Assembly: GCA_910577645.1 (NCBI GenBank)
Contig: CAJTOL010000036.1
Span: forward strand, 1 to 30,572
Direction: 5' to 3'
Source: an uncultured Lachnospiraceae bacterium
GTDB lineage: Bacteria > Bacillota > Clostridia > Lachnospirales > Lachnospiraceae
Length of the DNA stretch: 30,572 nt
Part shown: positions 15,038 through 23,150 of the stretch, piece by piece
How positions within the stretch are numbered: position 1 is the stretch's first letter
Layout of the letters: every line of letters starts with the position of its first letter
Position numbers and translations under genes: made by a program
The notes under the pieces: model-generated
What the model was told of the DNA's origin: nothing
Database searches by the model: none
The model's input: the letters and a program-made list of their open reading frames with translations, nothing else

Positions 15038-16498
15038 ATGAAACAGAAGAGCAATAGGATTTATCTTCATGTGTTGGTCGGACTTGTAGTGATGCTGGGT
15101 TTCCGTTATCTGCCTATGGAAATGCCGGGGATTACTCCCATTGGAAAACAGATCTTTGGAATTTTCTTGGGAACCTTATACCTTTGGACGACCATTGATC
15201 CGGTTATTGCCAGTTTGCTGGCTATCTTTATGATCGGAGTATCGGATTATGCGCCCATGGGCCAGGTTCTAAGCGGAACCTTTGGCAACCCTATGGTGGT
15301 TCAGATCTTCTTTTTGATGGTCTTAATGAGCGCCCTGCAGACGAACCGTATCAGCGCATACATTGGCCGGTTCTGTATGACCAGAAAGATTATGATTGGA
15401 AGACCATGGGTATTTACTGCAGTAATGTTTATCTCTTCCGTTTTGATTGCAGGATTTGTAGGCGCTTTTTCTCCGATTTTCCTGTTCTGGCCTATTCTTT
15501 ATGAAGTATTTAATGACATCGGAATGGAGCCTTATGAGAAATACCCCACTCTGATGGTGATCCTGATCCCGGTTGCCTGTGCGATTGGCTTTACGATTCC
15601 GCCCTATATGAGCAATGGCCTGGCTCTGATTACGAACTATGCCACCATTTCTCCTAACTTTTTAGGCAAACAGGTTATTATCAATAATGGCGAGTGGCTT
15701 TTTGTATCCCTTAGTTATGCCATGATTTGTTCCGTAGCGATTATTGCATTTTGCAAGTTTGTGTTCCGCCCGGATGTAAGCAAGTTAAAAAATCTGACTT
15801 TAGAGCAGTTAAACCGTAATCCACTTCCGCCGCTGAATTTGAAGCAGAAGATAGTGGCCGCCTGTTGCGGCGGCATGATGGTCAGCATGATGCTTCCCAG
15901 CATTATCCCATCCTTCCCGGGGATGGCCTGGCTCAGTGCAAACTCTTACGGTTTGGTTATCTTGTTTACCATTATTGCATGTACTATTCATGTGGATGAA
16001 AAGCCTGTATTCTCTATGAAAGAAGGGGTTGGAAACTTTGCATGGGGAACATATTTTATGATGGTTTCCGCAATCTATATTGGCAGTGTTCTGACTAACG
16101 AAAGCACTGGTGTGGTAGTCTTTTTAAATGCGATTCTTTCTCCTATTTTTGGAGGAATGAGTATGGCTATGTTCAGTATTGCTCTGCTGGGCATCGGATG
16201 CATCCTGACCAATATCTGTAACTCTCTGGTAATTGGTATGCTGCTTCAGCCGGTTATTGCTACTTACTGCGCCCATACCGGAGTAAATTCTGCTCCTCTG
16301 GTTTCCATCATGAGTATGTTCGTATTGTCCTGCGCGATTGCAACGCCTGCGGCATCTCCCTTTGCAGCTATGATGTTTGGTAATAAGGAATGGCTGCACG
16401 CAAAGGATATTTACAAATATAACACAATGATTGTGGTACTGGAGCTGGTATTAGTCCTGCTGATTGGACTTCCCTTAGCGAATGCGATTATCCATTAA
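15038..16498 (+). CDS. SLC13/DASS family anion transporter (dicarboxylate or similar)
   Basis: A polytopic inner-membrane protein of 486 residues with about 11-12 hydrophobic segments. Its repeat architecture and helical hairpins are those of the divalent anion:sodium symporter/ArsB-NhaD superfamily. NP-rich hairpins such as TFGNPMVVQIFF and the CAIATPAASPFAAMMFGN segment near the C-terminus resemble the substrate/sodium-binding tips. The substrate is likely a di- or tricarboxylate, but other anions are possible. GGAGG at 15023-15027 is well spaced for the ATG at 15038, while an ATG at 15029 is only one base from it. The divergent Crp/Fnr gene suggests joint regulation. Confidence 0.85.
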   Translation: MKQKSNRIYLHVLVGLVVMLGFRYLPMEMPGITPIGKQIFGIFLGTLYLWTTIDPVIASLLAIFMIGVSDYAPMGQVLSGTFGNPMVVQIFFLMVLMSALQTNRISAYIGRFCMTRKIMIGRPWVFTAVMFISSVLIAGFVGAFSPIFLFWPILYEVFNDIGMEPYEKYPTLMVILIPVACAIGFTIPPYMSNGLALITNYATISPNFLGKQVIINNGEWLFVSLSYAMICSVAIIAFCKFVFRPDVSKLKNLTLEQLNRNPLPPLNLKQKIVAACCGGMMVSMMLPSIIPSFPGMAWLSANSYGLVILFTIIACTIHVDEKPVFSMKEGVGNFAWGTYFMMVSAIYIGSVLTNESTGVVVFLNAILSPIFGGMSMAMFSIALLGIGCILTNICNSLVIGMLLQPVIATYCAHTGVNSAPLVSIMSMFVLSCAIATPAASPFAAMMFGNKEWLHAKDIYKYNTMIVVLELVLVLLIGLPLANAIIH

Positions 16499-16510
16499 TA
16501 TTACATAATT

Positions 16511-16567
16511 AAAACAGCCCCTGTAAAATGAAATTGTCAGTTTTTTCATTTTGCAGGGGTTGTTTTT
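16511..16567. terminator. Strong bidirectional terminator
   Basis: The 21-base arms 16513-16533 and 16544-16564 pair fully, counting two G-U pairs, with a 10-base loop. T-tracts on both strands (GTTTTT on plus, CTGTTTT on minus) let it end the SLC13 gene and the minus-strand ABC operon. Confidence 0.9.
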
Positions 16568-16582
16568 GATGGAATGGAAGCA

Positions 16583-17158
16583 TTAACGGAGCGTAAGGAT
16601 CTGGCAGGCCTCCATGATCTGGGCTTCCCATGGATCGTGGGTGATTAAAAATACTGTTTTTCCAGTACTTCTGAGTTTGGCATCCCGGATCACGACCTGG
16701 CGGGTTTTATCATCCAGCCCTTTAAAAGGCTCGTCCAGAAACAAGATATCATAATCTGCAAGCAGAGCCCGCAGAATGGCAACCCGGCGGCGCATACCGC
16801 CGGATAATTCCCGGACAGGCTGGTGAAAACAGTCAGCCAGAAGCACTCCCTCCATGGCGGCGATAATCTGGGAGCGCTTTTGCTCCGGCGCCACCAGCCG
16901 GATATTGGAGACAGGGCTTAAATTGTCACAGAGCCGGTTTTCCTGAAATACAGCGCTGAATTTTTTTCCGGAAAGCCCGGATATTTTTCCGGAATCCGGC
17001 GTTTCCAGCCCCATGAGGATACGCAGAAGCGTAGTCTTTCCCTGCCCTGACGGAGCCATAATAGCAGTTACCTTGCCTTCCGGGACGACGGCGGAAAAAT
17101 CTGTTAAAACCCCATGGTTTCCGTAGGCTTTACAAAGCTTTTCTAATACAATGGCCAT
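16583..17158 (-). CDS. ABC transporter ATP-binding protein (SsuB/TauB-like)
   Basis: The energy subunit of an NMT1/SsuA-type importer, with 191 residues. Walker A (PSGQGKTT) is at 36-43, the Q-loop Q at about 72, the ABC signature LSGGM at 118-122 and Walker B ILFLDEP at 138-144. It is shorter than the usual 240-260 residues, ending soon after the H-loop (ITHD), yet all catalytic motifs are present, so it is probably functional. It is the last gene of a minus-strand operon, 4 bases after the permease. Confidence 0.93.
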   Translation of the reverse strand: MAIVLEKLCKAYGNHGVLTDFSAVVPEGKVTAIMAPSGQGKTTLLRILMGLETPDSGKISGLSGKKFSAVFQENRLCDNLSPVSNIRLVAPEQKRSQIIAAMEGVLLADCFHQPVRELSGGMRRRVAILRALLADYDILFLDEPFKGLDDKTRQVVIRDAKLRSTGKTVFLITHDPWEAQIMEACQILTLR

Positions 17159-17162
17159 AATT

Positions 17163-17951
17163 CTACATCCTTTCCAGGTATCTGACGCAGGTATCCAAAA
17201 TCCTCAGAACCAGCTTTTCAAAGCATAAGCTGACCATTACGATTACCAGGGTCCAGGCAAACAAATCCGGAGTATTTAAAAAAATCTTGGCATTGTACAG
17301 TTTTTCTCCTATAGATCCGTCGGGAATCCCGATTACCTCAGCGGCGATGCCGGATTTCCAGCAAAGCCCCAGCCCAATGGTGCAGGCGGAACGGAAAAAG
17401 GGAAGAATCTGAGAAATATAGATATACCGGATTGTCCGCCCTGCCGGAAGGGCAAATACCTGAGCCATTTCCAACAGCTCTCTGCTGGTGGTCTGGATAC
17501 CGCCTAAAACATTGGAGTACATCACCGGAAAGACCATTAAAAAAGAGATAAACACGGACAGATTCCGGGAAGGGATCCAGATCAGGGCCAGGATGATAAA
17601 AGAAGCTACAGGGGTGGCCTTTATTGCCAGAATCAAGGGGGTGAGCAGATCCTGAAACCTGGCAAAGCGGGCAGCCAGGGCGGCAAATAAAGTTCCCCAA
17701 AAAGCGGCCAGCAGAAATCCCAGGGAGATCCGCGCCAGAGAAAATCCAATGGATTCCCAGAAGGGAAACGTCCGGATAAGGCTGCTAAGCCGCACCAGAA
17801 CGGAGACAGGAGATACCAAAAGAATTTCCTGGCCCAGGGCCTGGCTGCCAAGCTGCCAGACCAGGAGCCACAACATTACCGACCAGAGGCGGAGCCTGGG
17901 GGGCCGGTGGTCTGAAGTATGGGAAGCGTTACGGGACAAAGTAAAATTCAT
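17163..17951 (-). CDS. ABC transporter permease (SsuC/TauC-like)
   Basis: An inner-membrane subunit of 262 residues with about six hydrophobic helices. The cytoplasmic loop for the ATPase lies near ELLEMAQVFALPAGRTIRYIYISQILPFF, an EAA-like motif of the BPD_transp_1 family. The start overlaps the end of the binding-protein gene by 23 bases, indicating translational coupling. The substrate cannot be deduced from the permease; related systems take up sulfonates, nitrate or pyrimidine precursors of thiamine. Confidence 0.93.
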   Translation of the reverse strand: MNFTLSRNASHTSDHRPPRLRLWSVMLWLLVWQLGSQALGQEILLVSPVSVLVRLSSLIRTFPFWESIGFSLARISLGFLLAAFWGTLFAALAARFARFQDLLTPLILAIKATPVASFIILALIWIPSRNLSVFISFLMVFPVMYSNVLGGIQTTSRELLEMAQVFALPAGRTIRYIYISQILPFFRSACTIGLGLCWKSGIAAEVIGIPDGSIGEKLYNAKIFLNTPDLFAWTLVIVMVSLCFEKLVLRILDTCVRYLERM

Positions 17952-19032
17952 CAGCCGGAAGCGCCCCGCCTACGGCGGCCGGATTCTGCTGATATAAAGA
18001 ATCTAAATAACCGGAAAGCTTCTCCTTCATCTCTTCCCCGTCAATATAGGTAATGTTACATTCCGGAATGGCTTGTACCGCTACGGCAGCCGGAACAATA
18101 TCATATTTGCCTACTAACTCTGCGCCCTGCTCCACATTATTGTTTACATAGTTTACAGAGTCTTTATAGCGGGCCATAAAGTCGGCGACAGCTTCCGGAT
18201 TTTCCTGGATAAACTCAGAGCGGGCAACCACAACGCCGGTAATCATAGCGGAAGGGGTATCTGCGCCTTCCTGAAGCTTATCCCACTCCTGGCTTAAATC
18301 CAGAGCCGTGCGGATGGTTTCCACTTTAGACCGGGCAGTGGTTACAAAGGGCTGAGGCAGCATGGCAATGCCGTTTTCGGAAGCAGTGACAGCGGCCAGA
18401 CATTCGGTATGCTCGCTTTTCCACTCAATGGTAACATCAGCGGCCGGATCGATGCCGTTTTGGCTTAAGATGTAATTAAGGCCGTATTCCGGGGTAGCGC
18501 CTTTGCCGCTGGCGTAGATGGTTTTGCCCCGCAGATCCTCCACAGAGTGGATGGTATCGCCGTTTTCTACAATATAAAGAACGCCTAAGGTATTTACTGC
18601 CAGCACCTTTATGCCGCCCTCTGTGTTGTTAAAAAGTACGGAAGCCATGTTGGCCGGAACGGCTCCGATATCGATCTGCCCCTGCACCAGTTTCGGGGTA
18701 AGCTGATCAATAGATGCCGCGATGGTGAAATTGTAGTCGTAGTCCATGACGTTTCCTGCGTCTGCGTCTTCCATAAACTTTACCATGCCCATGGCAGTGG
18801 GGCCTTTCAGGGCCATAATGTTTACCGCAGGGGCTTCTTGCACGTCTGCGCCGGTTTCGGTTTCGCCGGAAGCCTCCGGGCCGGGGCTCTCATTTTCTGC
18901 CTGACTTATTGCAGTCTCTGTAATTTTTTCTGTGGGGGCAGTAGTGCCGGTGGTATCTGTGCCCTTTGCACAGCCGCTTAACAGTGCGGCGGTCAGGGAA
19001 AGGGCATAGATAAATGACAAATTCTTTTTCAT
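17929..19032 (-). CDS. NMT1/SsuA-like ABC substrate-binding lipoprotein
   Basis: A membrane-anchored binding protein of 367 residues. The signal peptide ends in a lipobox, LSGC (18-21), with C21 the acylation site, followed by a low-complexity Thr/Glu-rich linker to about residue 70. The rest is a type II periplasmic-binding fold of the NMT1/THI5-like group, with QIDIGAVPANMASVLFN near the ligand region. Candidate ligands are a sulfonate, thiamine-precursor or other small aromatic or anion; context (kduI divergent) does not settle this. GGAGG lies 9 bases before the ATG. Confidence 0.9.
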   Translation of the reverse strand: MKKNLSFIYALSLTAALLSGCAKGTDTTGTTAPTEKITETAISQAENESPGPEASGETETGADVQEAPAVNIMALKGPTAMGMVKFMEDADAGNVMDYDYNFTIAASIDQLTPKLVQGQIDIGAVPANMASVLFNNTEGGIKVLAVNTLGVLYIVENGDTIHSVEDLRGKTIYASGKGATPEYGLNYILSQNGIDPAADVTIEWKSEHTECLAAVTASENGIAMLPQPFVTTARSKVETIRTALDLSQEWDKLQEGADTPSAMITGVVVARSEFIQENPEAVADFMARYKDSVNYVNNNVEQGAELVGKYDIVPAAVAVQAIPECNITYIDGEEMKEKLSGYLDSLYQQNPAAVGGALPADEFYFVP

Positions 19033-19079
19033 AATAAATCCTCCTAGTATAACAATGAAGCGGCAATGCGCTTACGCTT

Positions 19080-19109
19080 ATTGTACTCGGTTAGGTCGGA
19101 CTAAGTCAA
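19080..19109 (-). promoter_or_regulatory. Promoter of the NMT1-type ABC operon
   Basis: On the minus strand: TTGACT (19104-19109), an 18-base spacer, TACAAT (19080-19085), 48 bases before the binding-protein start. Confidence 0.6.
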
Positions 19110-19176
19110 TAGGGAATCGGATGTCTGTGTGGTTACGTTAAATAGTGGTTGTTTTTTTTCCTGGGTTGTGATAAGA

Positions 19177-19186
19177 TTGTATACAA
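19177..19186. promoter_or_regulatory. Palindrome TTGTATACAA in the kduI/ABC intergenic region
   Basis: A perfect 10-bp palindrome 64 bases before the kduI start. Its shape resembles operators of GntR/FadR-type uronate regulators, which fits kduI. No GntR gene lies in this window, so the regulator would be elsewhere; this is inference. Confidence 0.45.
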
Positions 19187-19249
19187 GAAGAGGAGTTTGA
19201 ATACAAACTTTCTTAAAATCGTATTATTTTATCTTAAGGAGGAAAAGAC

Positions 19250-20092
19250 ATGGACATTCGTTATTCTGCCAACCAGAGAGACTTTAAGCGCTACACTACT
19301 GAGGAGACCAGAAATGAATTTTTAATTGAGAACCTGTATGTTGCCAATCAGGTAGTTGCAGTGTATTCTCATGTAGACCGTATGGTAACTTTAGGCTGTA
19401 TGCCTACTACTGAGACGGTTTCCATCGACAAGGGCATTGACATCTGGAAGAATTTCGGCACTCAGTATTTTTTAGAGAGAAGAGAGATCGGTATCTTCAA
19501 TATCGGCGGCGCCGGTGTGATTAAAGCTGACGGGGTGGAGTACAAGTTAGGATATAAGGACTGCTTATACATTACCAAGGGCACTAAGGAAGTTCTGTTT
19601 TCCAGCGATGATGCCGCAAATCCTGCTAAATTCTACATGGTAAGCGCGCCGGCTCATAAGGCATGCAAGACCACCTTTATTTCCATCGATCAGGCTGCCA
19701 AGAAGCCTTTAGGCGCTATGGAAACTTCCAATAAACGTGTTATCAATCAGTTTATCCATCCGGATGTATTGGAGACCTGCCAGCTTTCCATGGGTATGAC
19801 TGTACTAGAGCCGGGCAGCGTATGGAATACCATGCCGGCCCACACTCATGAGAGACGTATGGAAGTTTACATGTATTTTGAGATTCCGAAGGATAATGTA
19901 GTATTCCACATGATGGGAGAGGGCAATGAGACCAGACATATCGTAATGCAGAACGAACAGGCTGTTATCAGCCCTTCCTGGAGTATTCATGCCGGCGCAG
20001 GCACCAGCAACTATACCTTTATCTGGGCAATGGGCGGCGAGAACCAGGCATTTGATGATATGGACACCATTCCCACCACTGAATTAAGATAA
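19250..20092 (+). CDS. kduI: 5-keto-4-deoxyuronate isomerase
   Basis: It converts 5-keto-4-deoxyuronate (from unsaturated galacturonides) to 3-deoxy-D-glycero-2,5-hexodiulosonate in pectin breakdown, in the cytoplasm. It has 280 residues, the family length. The cupin metal site H198-x-H200, E205 and H247 matches the zinc ligands known for Escherichia coli KduI. A strong AAGGAGG precedes the ATG. Its partner kduD is not adjacent; the gene is followed by a terminator and an RpiR regulator. With the GH28 enzyme at 631-2184 it supports uronide catabolism, though KduI acts on lyase products, so a pectate lyase or unsaturated glucuronyl hydrolase is expected elsewhere. Confidence 0.97.
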   Translation: MDIRYSANQRDFKRYTTEETRNEFLIENLYVANQVVAVYSHVDRMVTLGCMPTTETVSIDKGIDIWKNFGTQYFLERREIGIFNIGGAGVIKADGVEYKLGYKDCLYITKGTKEVLFSSDDAANPAKFYMVSAPAHKACKTTFISIDQAAKKPLGAMETSNKRVINQFIHPDVLETCQLSMGMTVLEPGSVWNTMPAHTHERRMEVYMYFEIPKDNVVFHMMGEGNETRHIVMQNEQAVISPSWSIHAGAGTSNYTFIWAMGGENQAFDDMDTIPTTELR

Positions 20093-20110
20093 TCGGAAAA
20101 CATTACAGAC

Positions 20111-20159
20111 AGGCGCTTTGCCGCTTTCCTGAGAATGGGAGGCAGCCAGGCGCCTTTTC
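20111..20159 (+). terminator. Terminator after kduI
   Basis: AGGCGC (20111-20116) pairs with GCGCCT (20150-20155), with extra internal pairing (TGCC/GGCA), followed by TTTTCT. Confidence 0.6.
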
Positions 20160-20214
20160 TGATTCATTAAGAAATTGCCCTTTTAAATCCCCATATCCAG
20201 AAAGGACTCTGATC

Positions 20215-21087
20215 ATGCTGCTAGTTCAGCTAAAAGAAGAACAAAATTTTACCAATCACGAAAAAGAAGTGGCCCGGTACATTCGGAATCATATGGATGA
20301 AATCCTGCATATGTCTGCAAGTGAGCTGGCCAAAGCGTCTTTTACCAGCAAGGCTACCGTAGTGCGTCTGAGCCAGAAGCTGGGGCTTTCCGGCTACCAG
20401 GAGTTTAAATTGAAGCTGGTGGCAGAGATCAATCAAAATAACCGTATTAATGAGATTCTTGCGGGAGAGCCTATTTCCAAAGACAGCACCTTCCAGGATA
20501 TTATCAACACATTACCCGGCCTTTACGACAAGGCCATTACCAACACCCGGCTGACTCTCAATAAAAATCACATGATCCGGATCAACAATTTCCTTCAAAA
20601 TGCGGAAAGCATTGATATTTATGGAACCGGCATCAGCTACCTTTTGGCTCAGTCCGCTGCCTTTAAATTCAAGACTCTGGGAGTAGAAAGCTCCGCTTAC
20701 GAAAGCATTAATGCCTACTACCTGGCAGCCAGAAAACATAAAAAGACGGTGGCCTTTGTCATCAGCTTTACCGGCGCTAACCGGACGGTAAGCCAAATGG
20801 CAAAATACCTGAGGGAAGCAACCAGCCATTACATTGTGGGCCTTCTTGGCCCCTACAATGATATAACCGGCAAGTGGTGCCACCAGGTGGTGGAGATTCC
20901 TAACCGGGATTCCCTTTTAAGCCTGGATGTTATCACTTCTTTTGCTGCAATCAATTATGTGCTGGATATTTTTTTCGCGATGCTTTTAACCAGGCGCCAG
21001 GAGGAACATGTGAAAGCCTCCATGGATATGATGGCCCACCGTTCCGTTTTGCTTAATAGCGTAGAAGAATCCGAAAAAGAGAACTGA
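20215..21087 (+). CDS. RpiR/MurR family transcriptional regulator (HTH-SIS)
   Basis: A protein of 290 residues. The N-terminal HTH (about 1-77) contains SASELAKASFTSKATVVRLSQKLG; the SIS sugar-phosphate-binding domain (about 120-260) contains IDIYGTGISYLLAQSAAFKF and VAFVISFTGANRTV. It probably senses a phosphosugar and regulates the PTS and 6-phospho-beta-glucosidase genes that follow (inference from position). AAAGGA lies 8 bases before the ATG. A strong terminator separates it from the PTS gene, so the latter has its own promoter. Confidence 0.94.
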   Translation: MLLVQLKEEQNFTNHEKEVARYIRNHMDEILHMSASELAKASFTSKATVVRLSQKLGLSGYQEFKLKLVAEINQNNRINEILAGEPISKDSTFQDIINTLPGLYDKAITNTRLTLNKNHMIRINNFLQNAESIDIYGTGISYLLAQSAAFKFKTLGVESSAYESINAYYLAARKHKKTVAFVISFTGANRTVSQMAKYLREATSHYIVGLLGPYNDITGKWCHQVVEIPNRDSLLSLDVITSFAAINYVLDIFFAMLLTRRQEEHVKASMDMMAHRSVLLNSVEESEKEN

Positions 21088-21100
21088 TTCCCCCTGTTTT

Positions 21101-21134
21101 GAACCGCTGTTTCAGATACGGCGGTTCTTTTTTT
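21101..21134 (+). terminator. Terminator after the rpiR-family gene
   Basis: A perfect 7-bp stem, GAACCGC (21101-21107) and GCGGTTC (21121-21127), followed by a run of eight T. Confidence 0.92.
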
Positions 21135-21173
21135 ATATATTTTGAACCGTTGGACCTATGGCGTTCTGGTTGG

Positions 21174-21202
21174 TTGTTTCTTCTGAATACCTGTGTTAGA
21201 CT
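21174..21202 (+). promoter_or_regulatory. Candidate promoter of the PTS/GH1 operon
   Basis: TTGTTT (21174-21179), a 17-base spacer and TAGACT (21197-21202), 42 bases before the PTS start. It is weak in sequence, as expected for a regulated promoter. No LicT-type antiterminator target was seen. Confidence 0.4.
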
Positions 21203-21244
21203 GACCGCATCAAATACAGGGAAATAAATTTCAGGAGGTTTAAA

Positions 21245-23122
21245 ATGGGTAAGTATCAAGAGTTAGCCAATGACATTGTAAAAAATGTAGGAGGCAGGGA
21301 AAATGTATCAGGCCTGGTTCACTGCATCACCAGACTGCGCTTTACATTAAAAGACGAGAGTAAAGCCAACGATGATGTGCTGAAAGCCATGAGCGGCGTT
21401 GTCACTGTAATGAAAAGCGGCGGCCAGTATCAGGTAGTAATCGGAAATCATGTGGCAGAGGTATTTGAGGATGTGATGCCTTTACTGGATTTGGGAACCG
21501 CAAATGCCCCGGCGCCGGAAGAGAAAAAGAAGGGCAGGTTTTTAGACAGAGCCATTGATGTGGTGTCCGGCATTTTCCAACCGATTTTAAGTATTATGGC
21601 TGCCTGCGGTATGCTGAAGGGATTTAATACCCTGTTTGTGGCAATGGGATTTTACTCTGCCACCAGCGGCGGATACTTAATTATCAATGCGGCAGGAGAT
21701 GCGTTGTTCACCTTTTTGCCCCTGTTTTTGGGTTACACTGCTGCTAAAAAATTCGGGCTAAAGCCTATGCTGGGGCTGGCAATGGGGGCGGCTATGTGTT
21801 ATCCGGGAATCCAGTCCGGCGCGGTATCTGCAGGAGCAGAGCCCCTTTATACCCTGCTTAAGGGAACTATGTTTGCTTCGCCGGTTTACATTGATTTCTT
21901 CGGAATCCCGGTAATCTCCGTAGATTATACCGGAACTGTAATCCCGGTTATTTTAGCGGTTTGGTTTGCCTCTAAGTGCGAAAAGTTTTTCAGTAAATTT
22001 GTACCGGATTTAGTAAAATTCTTTTTTGTTCCTATGCTGACCATGCTGGTAGCTCTGCCGGTGGCTGTTCTTTTCTTAGGCCCGGTGGCTACCTTCGGCT
22101 CCACCCTGATTTCCGAATTTACCTTAACTATCCGGGGATTTAGTCCCATGCTGGCAGGAGCCGTGGTAGGGCTCACCTGGCAGATTCTGGTTATTTTCGG
22201 TATGCACTGGGGATTTATCCCGGTTTACATCAACAACATTATGACACTGGGTTATGACAACGTAATGATGCCCTTCTTTGCATGTACCTTTGCAACCTCT
22301 GCGGTTGTACTGGCAATTTTCTTAAAGACTAAAGACAAAAAGCTGAAAGAGATGGCAATTCCCAACTTTATCTCCGGCATCTTCGGAGTAACAGAGCCGG
22401 CCATCTACGGCATCCTGCTTCCTTTAAAGAAGCCGTTTATTATCAGCTGTATCGCAGGCGGCATAGGCGGCGCATTTTACGGACAGTTTAATTTCCGCAA
22501 ATTTATCATGGGCGGTATGGGCATTTTCGAGCTTCCTAATATGATGAACCCTGACGGAAGCCTGGATAATATTATTGTAGCATTTACAGGTATCCTGATT
22601 TCCATGGCAGCAGGCTTTATCCTGACCATGATTTTCTACAAGGAAAAGCCTGAAGAGACAGATTCTGCTGACGGCAAGAGGATTGCCAGCCCCTTAAAAG
22701 GAAAAATCGTACAATTAGAAGATGTGGAGGATGCGGCTTTTTCTTCCGGCGCTCTGGGAAAAGGCATTGCGATCCTGCCGGAAGAAGGAATTTTATATGC
22801 TCCCTCTGACGGCACCATTACTGCCATGTTTCCCACAGGCCATGCCATCGGCATGATAAACGGCGCAGGGGCAGAGATTCTGATGCATGTGGGAATGGAT
22901 ACGGTTCAGCTGGGAGGCAAAGGATTTAAACCTTTGATCCAGACCGGAGATACAGTAAAGAAAGGGCAGAAGCTTTTGGAATTTGACATAAAATTAATTA
23001 AAGAAGCCGGGTATTCCCTGGTGACTCCGGTGCTGATTACCAACTCCGCCCAGTTTGAAAAGGTGGATCCCGCCGGGGCAGATAAGGTAAATGCCGGCGA
23101 CAGCCTGCTGATCCTGGGGTAA
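21245..23122 (+). CDS. PTS beta-glucoside-type transporter, fused IIBCA
   Basis: It imports and phosphorylates a beta-glucoside such as cellobiose, salicin or arbutin. It has 625 residues in three parts. IIB is N-terminal, with phosphocysteine C27 in VHCITRLRF. IIC is the membrane domain (about 105-465), with conserved GVTEPAIYGILLPLKKPF. IIA, of the glucose type, is C-terminal (about 490-625), with phosphohistidine H548 in LMHVGMDT. All phosphorylation sites are intact. TCAGGAGG precedes the start. The GH1 gene follows within 30 bases, so the pair forms one import-and-cleave operon. Confidence 0.96.
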   Translation: MGKYQELANDIVKNVGGRENVSGLVHCITRLRFTLKDESKANDDVLKAMSGVVTVMKSGGQYQVVIGNHVAEVFEDVMPLLDLGTANAPAPEEKKKGRFLDRAIDVVSGIFQPILSIMAACGMLKGFNTLFVAMGFYSATSGGYLIINAAGDALFTFLPLFLGYTAAKKFGLKPMLGLAMGAAMCYPGIQSGAVSAGAEPLYTLLKGTMFASPVYIDFFGIPVISVDYTGTVIPVILAVWFASKCEKFFSKFVPDLVKFFFVPMLTMLVALPVAVLFLGPVATFGSTLISEFTLTIRGFSPMLAGAVVGLTWQILVIFGMHWGFIPVYINNIMTLGYDNVMMPFFACTFATSAVVLAIFLKTKDKKLKEMAIPNFISGIFGVTEPAIYGILLPLKKPFIISCIAGGIGGAFYGQFNFRKFIMGGMGIFELPNMMNPDGSLDNIIVAFTGILISMAAGFILTMIFYKEKPEETDSADGKRIASPLKGKIVQLEDVEDAAFSSGALGKGIAILPEEGILYAPSDGTITAMFPTGHAIGMINGAGAEILMHVGMDTVQLGGKGFKPLIQTGDTVKKGQKLLEFDIKLIKEAGYSLVTPVLITNSAQFEKVDPAGADKVNAGDSLLILG

Positions 23123-23150
23123 ATAAAAAGAACAGGAAAGGATGAATCCT

